Positions 11,095-22,454 of a stretch of DNA of 64,000 nt are shown piece after piece. Made by a program: the position numbers and the translations under genes. This stretch comes from Atrina japonica (lineage: Eukaryota > Mollusca > Bivalvia > Pterioida > Pinnidae): NCBI GenBank assembly GCA_030159075.1, contig BROG01000557.1:422001-486000 (forward strand). Direction: 5' to 3'. Positions within the stretch are counted from its first letter, which is position 1, and every line of letters begins with the position of its first letter. The notes beneath the pieces were generated by a model. That model was not told the origin of the DNA. It saw nothing but the letters and a program-made list of their open reading frames with translations, and did no database searches.

Positions 11095-11860
11095 AGTACA
11101 GCCCAAAATAGCAAGTAGCTTAGGCTATGACTCAAAATAACAAGTACAATCCCAAAATAATGAATACAGCTAAAATAACATGTATAGCCACAAATAACAA
11201 GTATGCCCCCCAAAATTACAATTTAAGTAACCTACAACCCCAATGTAACATGTATAAGTACAGCTCCAAAATGATAAATACAGTTTAAAATAACAAGTAC
11301 ATTCCCAAAATATTGAGTAGCCTAGAGCCCCCAAAATAACAAGTACAGCCCCAAAATACTGTATGAGTACTCATTTTAGCGGTCTTTTAATATTAGCGTT
11401 TTTCACGCTCCTGTCACTGCGTTATTTCAAAGGCAGCACTAAAATTTCTCCATCCTGTCATTCTGTATACATGACAAGCTAATGAAATTAATTGGGTGAA
11501 TTTAAGATTGTGCTAATAAGTCTATACCCCTTACAGCACTAAAATATGAGAGCACTCAAAATAACAAGAACAACCCCAAAATAACAAGTAGCCTACAGCT
11601 CCCAAAATAACAAGTACAGCCCCAAAATCATAAATACAGATTAAAAATAAAATAACATGTACAATCACAAAATAACAAGTGTCTACAGCCCCCCCCCCAA
11701 AAAAAAAACAAGTACAGCCCCAAAATAATAAATAGAGCTTAAATTAACAAGTAAATGTACAACCCCAAAATAACAAGTAGCCTACACCCCCAAATAACAA
11801 GTACAACCCCAAAGTAATAAATACAACTCAAAATAGCAAGTGCAACCCCAGAATAAGAAA
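11095..11860. repeat. Degenerate short tandem repeat, AAAATAACAAGTACAGCCCC type
   Basis: Dozens of imperfect copies of a unit of about 18-22 bp (AAATAACAAGTACAGCCCC) lie directly upstream of the F-box exon acceptor. They are interrupted around 11360-11540 by non-repetitive sequence. An A/C-rich stretch near 11690-11710 is part of it. Confidence 0.85.
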
Positions 11861-11923
11861 TGCAATCCCAAACCAAAAACTTCATGAATTCTCTCTTTTT
11901 TTATTATTTTGCAGATCCTTGTG

Positions 11924-13258
11924 ATGTCAATGTGGGAAGGTATTCCGGATGTCATCTTTTGTACAATTCTGGGTCACCTGGATATTGTTTCCCAAGTCCG
12001 TGTCAGTTTGACATGTACTGCATGGAAAAGAGCCTTGGGTCATCCTAGAGTGTGGAGGACATTCATGTATTCGGAAAAACTGATTTGGGATGAACTTCCT
12101 CTCAGTGGAATACCCATTTCAGTGGAAGATATCAAATACTTTAAGGAAGTCCATGACACTTTGTTAAATTTTATCCTTCAATATGGCAGACACTTTCGAT
12201 TTGTCAATATTACAGTCAAAGGGGAGCATTCATTTGAGATATTCAAATTTATTTCACAGAACTGTAAAAACGTTAGTCAAATCTACATTTTCAAAGAAGT
12301 AGAAAAAGTTGACTATTCCTGTGAATTTCGAACTACTTTGTATCAGTTTTTCCAGAAAAATAGTGGATTAAAAACTGTACGAATAGAAGATGTAAACTTC
12401 AGTGAACCAAAAAATGACACCTTACCCATTCATTTATCTCACGCAGCTACTTTAAATAGATTGTGGATGATAAACTCTTTTCAGACAAACTCTTTGAGTA
12501 GTGTTATGTATTTGGTGAATTTAAGGGAACTTGCGATTAATCCACATCAAATGAATTTTAGTTTGTTGAAACATTTAGCGTGCTATTCACTCCGGAATTT
12601 ATACATTGTAGCTGGTCCGGTGATGACTGATGTGTACAAGGAGTCCTTAAGCAACTATCAATGGCAAGAAATTAGGAAATGTGGACCTCATCTTAGAGTC
12701 CATTGTTTTCTTGCTATATCAAGAAGTTGGGCCCAAAGGGATATATTTCTTAAGCAGTCCATGCCATTAAAATCAATTGTGTACAAACTAAATATATGGC
12801 TTAAGTATTTGGAATCTGTTTCGCAACTGATGACCTGTCATTCAGATACGCTTGAGGAATTTGTTGATTACAGTAATTCACAAGCACCTTACAAACATAT
12901 CCAAAATCTAAATTTCTCTGACAGAATTGATGGCTATATATTAAAAATGGTAAAACATTGTCCAAAGTTGACTACATTGGCAGTTAAAGAAGTTCTGTCT
13001 AGTGCTTGTTTACTTGTTATGATGTACATGAACAACAATTTAAAATATCTTCTCATCAGAGAAGATATGATTGAATATGTGAATGATCTACCAGAAGAGG
13101 TTTATCCAGACACAAGTTGTGCAAATTTGGTAGAAAGCTCATGGCAAAAAGAAAGATTTTGTGCGGCTATGTCGGAGCTGATTGGTACAGCCTGGCAACC
13201 TATCAAAGTTGAAAATTACCTTCTTCATTTGTCTATGAAATACTCCAATGTTTGGTGA
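11924..13258 (+). CDS. F-box protein, FBXO33/FBXO39-like
   Basis: An intact 444-aa reading frame from ATG 11924 to TGA 13256-13258. An F-box lies at about residues 4-45 (WEGIPDVIFCTILGHLDIVS then CTAWKRALGHPRVWRTF): hydrophobic helix 1, the conserved Trp of a CxxW block, and a PxxWR ending. The remainder is a Leu-rich region with repeated L..L..N/C-L patterns, as in F-box proteins with degenerate leucine-rich repeats. Overall length and the block QWQEIRKCGPHLRVHCFLAI followed by PLKSIV suggest the FBXO33/FBXO39 group. The role would be substrate recognition in a Skp1-Cul1-F-box ubiquitin ligase; the substrate is unknown. A spliced acceptor (TTTATTATTTTGCAG, exon from 11915) sits nine bases before the ATG, so one or more 5' exons are expected. 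Confidence 0.8.
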   Translation: MSMWEGIPDVIFCTILGHLDIVSQVRVSLTCTAWKRALGHPRVWRTFMYSEKLIWDELPLSGIPISVEDIKYFKEVHDTLLNFILQYGRHFRFVNITVKGEHSFEIFKFISQNCKNVSQIYIFKEVEKVDYSCEFRTTLYQFFQKNSGLKTVRIEDVNFSEPKNDTLPIHLSHAATLNRLWMINSFQTNSLSSVMYLVNLRELAINPHQMNFSLLKHLACYSLRNLYIVAGPVMTDVYKESLSNYQWQEIRKCGPHLRVHCFLAISRSWAQRDIFLKQSMPLKSIVYKLNIWLKYLESVSQLMTCHSDTLEEFVDYSNSQAPYKHIQNLNFSDRIDGYILKMVKHCPKLTTLAVKEVLSSACLLVMMYMNNNLKYLLIREDMIEYVNDLPEEVYPDTSCANLVESSWQKERFCAAMSELIGTAWQPIKVENYLLHLSMKYSNVW

Positions 13259-13632
13259 AACGGAATCATAGATGTATTCCCTCCTCACAAAATTATGCGT
13301 CATTAATTGTGAAGTATTTACCATCTACTGACACTTACACTTTATGTGTAAAAACAAACGTAGAATCGTTGTAATAATGATCATCATCCTGTACGTACAA
13401 GAAAGGGTGCAAGGGAAATTTTAATTCCAATCAAATGAAAAACAAAAAGCTGAATTAATTAAGAAACAAGTTAATATATTAAGCTCAATGTTTAAGCAGC
13501 ATTATGGTTTTCCATTCTGTAAGACCAAAAGAAGTGGATATACCATCACTGTTAATGATAGAGTGACGGAGTAATTTCATGGAATTCTGTTCCTAGTAAG
13601 CAGACAATATTTATTGTTATCGATATATTTGT

Positions 13633-13638
13633 AATAAA
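13633..13638 (+). terminator. Candidate polyadenylation signal AATAAA of the F-box gene
   Basis: The first AATAAA placed to serve the 3' UTR, 375 bases after the stop codon. Motif only. Confidence 0.35.
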
Positions 13639-13897
13639 TATTCAAATTGTCTAGAACACTTGGCATTTATTCTTTGTTTTTTGTAAATACACTCGTATGC
13701 CAAAAGTATGTAAACTTTTTCCATTCTCCCATTGCTTTTAATGTTAAATTATTTTAGTATTTGATCCGACTCATATATTCAATGAAATCTTATAATCTTT
13801 TGCACAATTGTGTTGGAGTCTGTGGACTAACTTTCTTAAGTAGTTTGAAATGTGTCAATTTCTTTTGGTATAAAATGCAAGTATTTATAATATAAAA

Positions 13898-14265
13898 ACC
13901 TCAGATACCAAAGTGTAAATCAATAGAACGTCCAGGACACAGATACAAATCCGATAAAAAATGGACAAACACGGACCTCTGGAAACCAAGAGGTGGGATC
14001 AGGTGCCATGGAGGAGTAAGCATCCCCTGTCGACCGGTCACAACCCGCCGTGAGTCCACAGTCAAGTCCAGTGAAACACGTGAGGAGTGTATCCTCGTCA
14101 CAATTGGTACAGACGTCTCAACAACCGCCAACGAAAAGGCAACTCAACATTTCACTTAGTGAAACAGAGTAGTCGCAAACAAGACTACCACACCGACCGT
14201 AAAACTTGCGGAACGTTGACACCAAACGCGGCCCTCGACATCCCCGTGCCAATAATTTGTCAGTG
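13898..14265 (-). mobile_element. Penelope-like element, 3' end fragment
   Basis: On the minus strand this matches the 3' untranslated block that follows the reverse transcriptase in the copy at 45.25-47.48 kb, including GGTCGACAGGGGATGCTTAC (here with small changes) and the terminal TTTATAC/TGGTATCTGAGG. It is truncated inside the last part of the coding region, near the LLTD codons. Pieces such as GRQGMLTPPWHLIPP in translation come from this untranslated block. Confidence 0.75.
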
Positions 14266-14269
14266 AGTA

Positions 14270-16030
14270 TGATAAATGATAAATGATAAATGAAATTTGC
14301 ACTTTTCCTTCAACAAAACACTTAATGCAAAGAAATAAATGCTTCTGAGAAATAAATCTTCAAAGAAATTTAAACCCAAACCAGAAAAAAATAAAAAGAC
14401 TTTTCTTTTAAACATGAAATTCCGCATGGATTGATGAAACCATTAATTCCTGACAGTTATTGGAAAAAAGTTCATTTAACATAGAAAGCTATGGGGAAAT
14501 GATGAAAATTTACATACTTTTGGCACGCGAGTATATTTCACTGCAAATTGAATAAATTAAAATATTACAAAATAATGTAGATTTTGACATCGTGATTACA
14601 ATTTACAAAAATAGGTACCATCTGATAAGCTTATACTAAAGTAATATTTCGCACGATAGCACCATTTAAAATTCTAAATTCTTCTAAAGCTAACATAACC
14701 ATCTTTTTTTACTCTCAGACGGATTTTGGCTTTACGTTTAGATTTATTATTTGACCTTTTCCGATGCCACTTTCTCTTTAAAAATCTATTTAAAATTGGA
14801 GCTCAACTGATGAAGTCTAATTGACAGAAACGATCGTCTTGAGCATTATAACTTTGATATTATCTTTATAATATTAATAGTAACAAGCAATTTTCGCTCT
14901 AACAATGAAACCTTGCTGGAAACATTTCGCTGCATGATGTTCAGTTACTTAAATTAATTATTTAGACGGCCAGTCACATAAAGGGTGGTAAGATTTATGT
15001 CATGGTTAACGTAAAAGTGAAAACTTGTTGCTTTTGATACCTTTTGTTTTTTTTTCACTTACTCGGAGATATCACCAGTTCCCCGTGGCCTGGCCCCGTA
15101 GTCACCAAATTTACTCAAGCTAAACTTTTACTCCATTATTTTGACTATATAAATCGTTATTAAGGCGTTTGAATGATTAGGAAACATATCATTATCTTTC
15201 ATCATTCAAATACAAAATTTTGCGTTACACATGATATTCCATATACGTTGAGTATGGTACTCAAAATTTGAGTACGATCTCGAACAATTTTTAATAGTTC
15301 CTGACTGTGTTTGTTTTTTCAAATGAGCAATAATTCTTATCATTATTTACTGCTGTAAGCCGTCAATATACAAACATGTCCGGTAACAGAATACATTCTG
15401 TGTGTTTTTACCTTAAAATCACGAAAAGTTAGTTGAGCTTGAGTACTGAGTAAATTTGATGACTTTGGGCCCTTATTATAATACATTGAGAAATCTGTAA
15501 CGTGCCACGGATGCTGTGACTTGGGACCCCGGGGTTTAGTTTCATTAGGAAGACCCTTGATTGTCATTTGTTTATTCTGAGAGCTTTCACTGTATATTTT
15601 TAAAGTCTTTGGTATGACCCGGTGCCACAAGCCACAAATTGAACACATGACCATCAAATTGGCAGTTGAACACTCGAACACTGGACCAGTGCGAGTTATA
15701 GTTTGGATGTGGATATATCGTACAAACACTGTAGACCAATGGTGCACCCCAATATCACAGTTTGAGGTTGTATGGCGGCCACCACATCGGGTACGTGAAT
15801 TTTCCCGGGTAGTCTGGTATCCTCCAACAAAGACATGATTCATATATAGATCAAAGTAGTTCGGAAATAAACATAAAATATTTCACGTTTCCGAATGTCT
15901 ATCTTAAATTCGAACTCAACAGATGAAGCCTTTAAATAGTAGTAGAATTGGTCGTCTTCAGTGTTTTCTTCAGTAGTAATTTAAAAATTCTCCGATTTTA
16001 CCAAGCGTTTCCACGGAAATTACTTCAGTA
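14270..16030. other. Repeat-derived and unique non-coding sequence
   Basis: It contains a copy (14797-14880, minus) of a short dispersed repeat also found at 16385-16430, 33050-33110 and 48765-48840 (shared core TTTCTGTCAATTAGACTTCA). It also has a SINE-body-like stretch at 15500-15565 (TGTGACTTGGGACCCCGG, compare the SINE at 60.5 kb). Overlapping open frames at 15343-15843 (minus) and 15614-15838 (plus) lack any recognisable domain and are treated as repeat-derived. Confidence 0.45.
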
Positions 16031-17020
16031 GATGCACTTTTCACATATACCAATAAATGGTACTTGACCGTAAACATAGATAGAACAAAAATTCTTGTAT
16101 TTAGAAATGGAAATAAACTAACGGGACATTAGAACTGGATGTATGATGGCCAAAACGTTGAAGTTGTAACTAACCAGTTTAATAATATGGGAATAGTTAT
16201 AATGGAAAATTTATACAAACGCAAAAGTATATTGTTGAACAAGGTAGAAAGGCTATATTTGGAATTTCAAGTACTTTAAACAATTTCAACTTTAATACAG
16301 AAACAAAATGTGTTATTGTTAATACGCATGTTAGTAGCATATTAAATTGTGGCTGTTAAATATAATTGTTATAAACATAAAACCAAAGTTATAATGCTCA
16401 AGGCGATCGTTTCTGTCAATTAGACTGTTGAGATCCCATTTTAAATAAGCACCGGAGGTAGAAAAACTACATTTGTCTTTTTTAAAGCGAATTCATGAAA
16501 AGAAGTATTTGTAATAACATTGTTTACTGTGAATTAGGTAGATTTCATTTTCTTATTACCAGAAAGTTAAGAATATTTAAATATTGGCTGCAAGTGAGAG
16601 CTTCTCAAAATTGTATACTACAGGCTTGATATAGAGAAATGGTTGGAAGTAACGTTGGTTGGATCGTGAGTTTGAAAAATGAATTAGCAAATATGGGTCT
16701 TAATCACGTATGGAATGGTGGTTTTACGAATAGATAGGATGAAAGATATGTCTTACGTACGTAAAGCTATACCACCATTGTATAAGAAATTTATTCCACG
16801 TTTCCGAATGTCCTCACATAACCTTAATATAGAAAAAGGAAGATACAATAACGAGCACAGAAGAAACAGATTATGTCCATTTTGTACTTTGAATGATGTT
16901 GAAGACGAATTCCATTTCATATTGGTATGTCCATTTTACTCAACACTGAGAGAAAAATACATAAAAAATATTATTACCGTAGACAGAGCGTTTGCAGGGT
17001 CATCAAATTATTAAGTGTTA
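16030..17020 (+). pseudogene. LINE (non-LTR retrotransposon) 3' remnant, reverse transcriptase C-terminal region
   Basis: The left part translates in pieces as NKWYLTVNIDRTKILVFRNG and NNMGIVIM, typical of the thumb region of LINE reverse transcriptases. The right part (16715-17014) reads SSHNLNIEKGRYNNEHRRNR then LCPFCTLNDVEDEFHFILVC P, the C-terminal CPxC...H...C finger common in mollusc LINEs. Stop codons and frameshifts interrupt it, and a copy of the short dispersed repeat sits at about 16385-16430. It is a dead, 5'-truncated copy. Confidence 0.7.
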
Positions 17021-17339
17021 ATAATGTCAAAGAGTTGTGTAATTGTAAAAAAATATCTTTGATAAAATTCAATGTCCTCCAAAGGGAAGTATAGTCTGCA
17101 CCATACATAGCTTCAGTTGCCATGAAGCTGTGTATTGTGCAGACTTAACACTATGTAACTAATATACATATTGTCCGTCAGCATTGTGTGCAAAGTATTA
17201 GCATATTATACCGTTTTTATGATATTGTCTAGTCCGACACTGTGTATCAGCATATTATATTGTAATTTAGGTAAATACCTTTACTTGGTTTACAAAAATG
17301 AGAAACACAGTATAATTTATCTCTCACACCCCCTTCGAT

Positions 17340-17775
17340 ATGTATATGATATTGTTTCTACCTGTATTGTGTGTTAAGTATACTGTCATATTGTTTTATG
17401 ATATTGTTTCTACCTGTATTGTGTGCTAAGTATACTGTCATACTGTTTTATGATATTGTTTCTACCTGTATTGTGTGCTAAGTATACTGTCATACTGTTT
17501 TATGATATTGTTTCTACCTTTATTGTGTGCTAAGTATTCTGTCATACTGTTTTATGATATTGTTTCTACCTTTATTGTGTGCTAAGTATTCTGTCATACT
17601 GTTTTATGATATTGTTTCTACCTTTATTGTGTGCTAAGTATACGGTCATACTGTTTTATGATATTGTTTCTACCTGTATTGTGTGCTAAGTATACTGTCA
17701 TACTGTTTTATGATATTGCTTCTACCTTTATTGTGTGCTAAGTATTCTGTCATACTGTTTTATGATATCGTCTAT
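17340..17775. repeat. 52-bp minisatellite, about 8 copies
   Basis: Units contain TTTATGATATTGTTTCTACC, then TTATTGTGTGCTAAGTATAC and TGTCATACTG. Spacing is 52 bp, with few substitutions between neighbours. Confidence 0.9.
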
Positions 17776-17934
17776 TCCGTCATTGTGTATCACCATATCA
17801 TATTGTATATTATATGATCAGCATATTGTATATTTTATTATAGGATATCATCTACGTACCCACAAACACAATACATGATGTTTCTTATATGATATTGATT
17901 TTTCCGGCATTGTGTGTTGAGTAGTATAATATCA

Positions 17935-18790
17935 CATATTTTAGGTACATGACATCTGTTCTGAGTGTTTAGCAGTGCTTAGTAGTGTCAAATTATATTA
18001 TAAAAATTTCAGATACCAAAGTATAAATCAATAGAATGTCCAGGACATAGATACAAATCCGGACCTCTGGAAACCAAGAGGTGGGATCAGGTGCCATGGA
18101 GGAGTAAGCATCCCCTGTCGACCGGTCACACTCGCCGTGAGTCCACAGTCAAGTCCAATAAAACAAGTGAGGAGTGTATCCTCGTCACAGTTGGTACAGA
18201 CGTCTCAACAACCGCCAACGAAAAGGCAACTCAACATTTCACTTAGTGAAACAGAGTAGTCGCAAACAAGACTATTATACCGACCGTAAAATTTGCGGAA
18301 CGTTGACATTTTAAACGCGATTTTCGATATCCCTGTGTCAATAATTTGTCAGTGAGTAGTTTACCTCTGTATATGAAATCTTCATATGTTGTGCACGCCC
18401 TGGCATATCGGATCATTTGTGAAATATAAACTCCATATGCGGGTGACTGAGGGATATTACTACTTAAATGTGGCAAATTTACGATGGGAAAGCCGAAATC
18501 GTCGCGTTTATCGTATAGCTTAGTTGCTAATTTCCCGTCTGTGTTTATCTTAAGTAAAATGTAATAAACATGGTGCTAAGTCACATAGCTTAGGTACATG
18601 ATGTCTGTTCTGAGTGTTTAGTAGTCTTATAAACATGATGCTACGTCACATATTTTAGGTACATGATGTCTGTTATTATTATTATGCTAAGTCACATAGT
18701 TTAGGTACATGATGTCTGTTCTGGGTGTTTAGTAGTGCTTAGTATTGTCAAATTATATTATCTTATAAACATGATGCTAAGTGTATACTG
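17935..18790. repeat. Imperfect tandem repeat (about 85-90 bp) interrupted by a Penelope-like fragment
   Basis: Blocks TAGGTACATGATGTCTGTTC followed by TGAGTGTTTAGTAGT recur at about 17940, 18590, 18655 and 18705. A 550-bp Penelope-like fragment (18003-18553) lies between the first and second blocks. Confidence 0.7.
18003..18553 (-). mobile_element. Penelope-like element, 5'-truncated 3' fragment
   Basis: Read on the minus strand it encodes the end of the reverse transcriptase protein (FPHLSSNIPQSPAYGVYISQ, then RYARACTTYEDFIYRGKLLT) followed by the conserved 3' untranslated block. It is broken by frameshifts and closely matches the copy at 46.9-47.5 kb. Confidence 0.8.
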
Positions 18791-18856
18791 TTCCTTATGT
18801 GAAGCAAGAAAAGGTATCAGCGATGTATGGAACCTAACAGGCTTTGTATGTCGCTG

Positions 18857-18860
<4 letters not shown>

Positions 18861-18926
<66 letters not shown>

Positions 18927-18938
18927 ATATATATATAT
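18861..18938. repeat. TA dinucleotide microsatellite
   Basis: About 78 bp of almost pure TA with one interruption. Confidence 0.95.
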
Positions 18939-19154
18939 GAATATTAGCACCGTGTGGCAAATATTTTCATTTATTTTATATTGTTACTGATATTGTCTCT
19001 ATCTGCACTGTTTGTTAAGAAATATCATCTCGAAATATGACTATTTGCGTTTCTATTTTGTCTTTTTACTTTGCTAATACATACTGTGGATCGACTTTTG
19101 TACTGTGTAAAGCAATGTTACCCATATACTTACCTGTACATTTTGTATATACAC

Positions 19155-20935
19155 TGTCGATCAGTAATGTTCTTAAACGAAGAATTCGACGACTTAAACA
19201 TTGTGTCAACACAAAACACAATTCAATTTTTCGTGACCCTGATGTTGTCAGAGAACTTTCCCGTTTCCATGAAAGTTTTATCATCGTTCCTGCTGACAAA
19301 GCATCTAACAACTCCACATTTGTCTTCAGGCGATACTACTTCAGCATCCTACAAGAGGAACTTGGACTAAACACATTTCCTGGAAATCCGACAAACTCTC
19401 TAACCGATTTCTCTACCTCTGAAATATTAGATAATCATAAATCCGTTCCCGCTTCGTTTGGAATACCCACAAGTGACACGGAGCTTGAATTGCCATATTG
19501 GATTCCGAAGATGCACAAAAACACCCCTTCATTCCGGGGTCATCTAAGTGTTCCACCAAGCCTTTATCTATTTTGCTTACCAAACTTCTAACACCTATCA
19601 AATAAGGTCTTCATAAGTACTGTATAACGGCCTACTCAAGAAGCGGAGTCAATCAGATGTGGATCCTAAAGAATTCAAAGGAATTGTTGTGACATTTAAA
19701 TCTCCAAATTCCAAACATTACAAGCATCAAGTCCTTTGATTTTTCGACCCTTTACACAACAATCTCTCATAAAAAACTCAAAAACAGATTAACATCTATT
19801 ATACAAAACTCTTTTGTATACAAAAACGGAAATCGCAGATGTAAATATTTGGTGTTAGGTCATGAAGAACCTTATTTTGTCAAGGAACACTCTGATTTCC
19901 AATAACAAGTACACTGAAGACGATATTATCAAGATTCTGGGGTTTCTAGTAGACAACATCTTCGTGGTTTTTGCGGGAAAATTTTTCCAACAGATTGTCG
20001 GCATTCCAATGGGTACCAATTGTGCACCTCTCTTGGCTGACATATATTTTTATTCATATGAAGCGGAATTTATACAGTCTCTGCTCTCCAAAGGAAACAA
20101 ACAGTTAGCATCTCCGTTCAATTTTACTTACAGGTATATCGACGATGTTCTGTCCATAAATAATTCAGAATTTCAGAATTACCCCGGGCAGATGTATCCT
20201 GTAGAGACCAATGAGACGACAGAGAGCAACACATATGCTTCTTACCTAGATTTAAGAAAAAGACGGTAAACTTCACACATCCCTCTATGACAAACGAGAC
20301 GATTTCAATTTCCATATCACAAACTTCCCGTTTCTAAGTAGTAATATTCCATCTTCTGCCTATGGCGTTTTCATCTCACAACTTATACGTTATGCCAGGG
20401 CACGCTCTTCTTATGAATGTTTTATTCTGAGAGCTAAACGACTTGCCAATAAACTACTTACACAAGGTTACGTTGTTGAATGCTTGGAGTCGTCGTTTAA
20501 GAAGTTTTATGGTCGATACGGGGATCTTGTTAAACATTATGAAGTCCCCCTCTCAGAGATATTAAATAGTATTCTGGATTACGGCCACAGACAGTGACTC
20601 CGTTTCACCAACCATGCTTTTCACCGAACTTGACCTCATCACCAAACTTGACCTTTTTTACCGAATTTGACCCGTTCATCGAACTAGAAAGGTTTCCATG
20701 GAACATTTGCGACGGGTGTGGCATGCCAGCAGAAGACGCTGACTCATTCCGGACACCTGGTCTTATCCCGTTTGGGATTTGTAATTGTTCTTCATGTTAA
20801 GACCATTTGGACATGTAATTCGTCGTGTTATAATGGACTTGAGTTTTTGATTATTGATTGGTACTTCTTCAATTTTACTGTGTATTGTAGTTACATGTTG
20901 TGTTACCAATGAACCGTATGATTCACGGAATAAAT
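19155..20935 (+). pseudogene. Penelope-like retroelement, second subfamily, decayed
   Basis: The translation runs in broken frames through RRIRRLKH, VPADKASNN, YWIPKMHKN, YSRSGVNQMWILKNSKELL, SFDFSTLYTT, VGIPMGTNCAPLLAD and YRYIDDVLSINN. These are the ordered motifs of a reverse transcriptase with catalytic YIDD. Several stops and frameshifts occur (for example between 19591 and 19862, and after 20269), so it is inactive. The 3' tail (20600-20935) differs from that of the 45-kb copy and is shared with 59916-60118, marking a separate subfamily. Assignment to Penelope-like elements rests on recognised motif spacing; no GIY-YIG domain was seen. Confidence 0.75.
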
Positions 20936-20939
20936 GAAT

Positions 20940-21690
20940 TGAAGCTTCGGTCTGGATTTACAAAACTATAATTACATTGTACTTTGGTATTATGTTTATA
21001 AAATTATTACTTTAATTTTGTCTAATATACAAAACTTCAAAGATTTCTTAATTTAGTTGAAAATCAATGTATTTGCTCTCTCAATTTAGTCCCCACTGAT
21101 TAGAGAAAAAACCCATTGCCTAGATGTTATTATATTCAAATTGTTTGTTTTTACATGTACCAATTTTTATTACATGTTAAATGTGACAAGTGACATTTGT
21201 CATCATACACATGCGCGTATTGTATTGGATTCTCATATAAAGGTGTTTTATCACAAAATCTCATAAAATGATATTTCTGTTTTGTCTGACATAAGATATA
21301 TCTATCAGTTGAAGGATATTCATCGAATGGTTTGACAAACTGCATCCCACAGGGCGTAGAAAAGAGATACTGGAAAACTATCTGAGAATTCTTGAGTTTT
21401 ATATACAGGCCTACCCAATCAGAACATGTGGAGTGAATGTCCTTATAGTTGTTTATTATATTATGAATCGATAGTAATGTACAAGCAATTACCACAAAAA
21501 TACGGACATTTGTGATCCTACTCCTTGACAGTCAAGATGAAACTTCGATGTCGATGTAATATAATTGGTATGCAAGACTTTACAGTACAATATGATTTAG
21601 TAGATGACTCTTACATATAATATGGTCCTGTGTTTAGACCGATTGATTCGTGATTTATACAAAATCTGTCAAAATACACCCAAATAAACC
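20940..21690. other. Unassigned region with one open frame of unknown nature
   Basis: A 114-codon open frame on the minus strand (21495-21151) contains a cysteine-spaced segment (EYPSTDRYILC...RFCDKTPLYENP). It vaguely recalls chitin-binding peritrophin domains, but the family cysteine pattern is incomplete. No splice partners or other gene context were found. It could be an isolated exon or chance. Confidence 0.2.
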
Positions 21691-21744
21691 TTTATTTGTT
21701 AATTAAATATTTAACAATCACCGGAAAGACAACGGTAGTCATCA

Positions 21745-21985
21745 TACGAACTATTATATTTCCTATTTCACTGCTGGATACAAGATTATATTATATTTCC
21801 TATTTCACTGCTGGATACAGGATTATATTATATTTCCTGTTTCACTGCTGGATACAGGATTATATTATATTTCCTATTTCACTGCTGGATACAGGATTAT
21901 ATTATATTTCCTATTTCACTGCTGGATACAGGATTATATTATATTTCCTATTTCACTGCTGGATACAGGATTATATTAGGTCATT
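21745..21985. repeat. 37-bp minisatellite, about 6 copies, upstream of SLC49A4
   Basis: Units TTTCACTGCTGGATACAGGA then TTATATTATATTTCCTA repeat nearly exactly. This lies 230-470 bp upstream of the transporter start codon. Confidence 0.92.
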
Positions 21986-22213
21986 GATTTACTATCTTTG
22001 TATTAGTTGATATACCTTAAGTCCTATCACACTTCATACAAACACAACCTTTGGTCATAAATACCTGTCATAATAATAACGGAAATATGATAACCATAGC
22101 TTTTCTAGATAAAACCTGTAAACAAGATGTATTGAAATGTATAGTAGATGTAAACAAATCTATAGCACAATTTAAATATTTCACATATCAATGATTGTTT
22201 TTAAACTGGACGA

Positions 22214-22454
22214 ATGGGGGAAAACGAGAGTAATACTTCCGTAGCGACGTACAAAATTAGATGGTACCTCCTGTGTATTTTGTCAACACATGCTTGTGTG
22301 TTTAATGCTGCCTGGGCGGAATGGGGTCCAATCGCCCAGTCCGCTAAAGCTCTGTACGGTTGGACGGATACAACAGTATATATGTTAGCAACAATTGGGA
22401 ATGTTGGAACTATTTTATCAATGCTACCTGTAGCCTGGCTGTTAGATACACAAG
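22214..22454 (+). CDS. SLC49A4: SLC49A4-like gene A, exon 1
   Basis: Starts ATGGGGGAAAACGAG and encodes MGENESNTSVATYKIRWYLL then TM1 and TM2. It ends DTQ-G with donor GTAAGT, phase 1. No alternative in-frame ATG lies nearby upstream. Confidence 0.88.

Noticed and set aside
13901..14131. Small protein containing GRQGMLTPPWHLIPPLGFQ
   Set aside because: The same peptide arises at 30.7, 47.3, 52.5 and 54.2 kb from the 3' untranslated block of Penelope-like copies. It lies after the reverse transcriptase stop in the longest copy.
15343..15843. 166-codon minus-strand gene
   Set aside because: No domain is recognised, an overlapping frame is open on the other strand, and part of the sequence resembles a SINE body.
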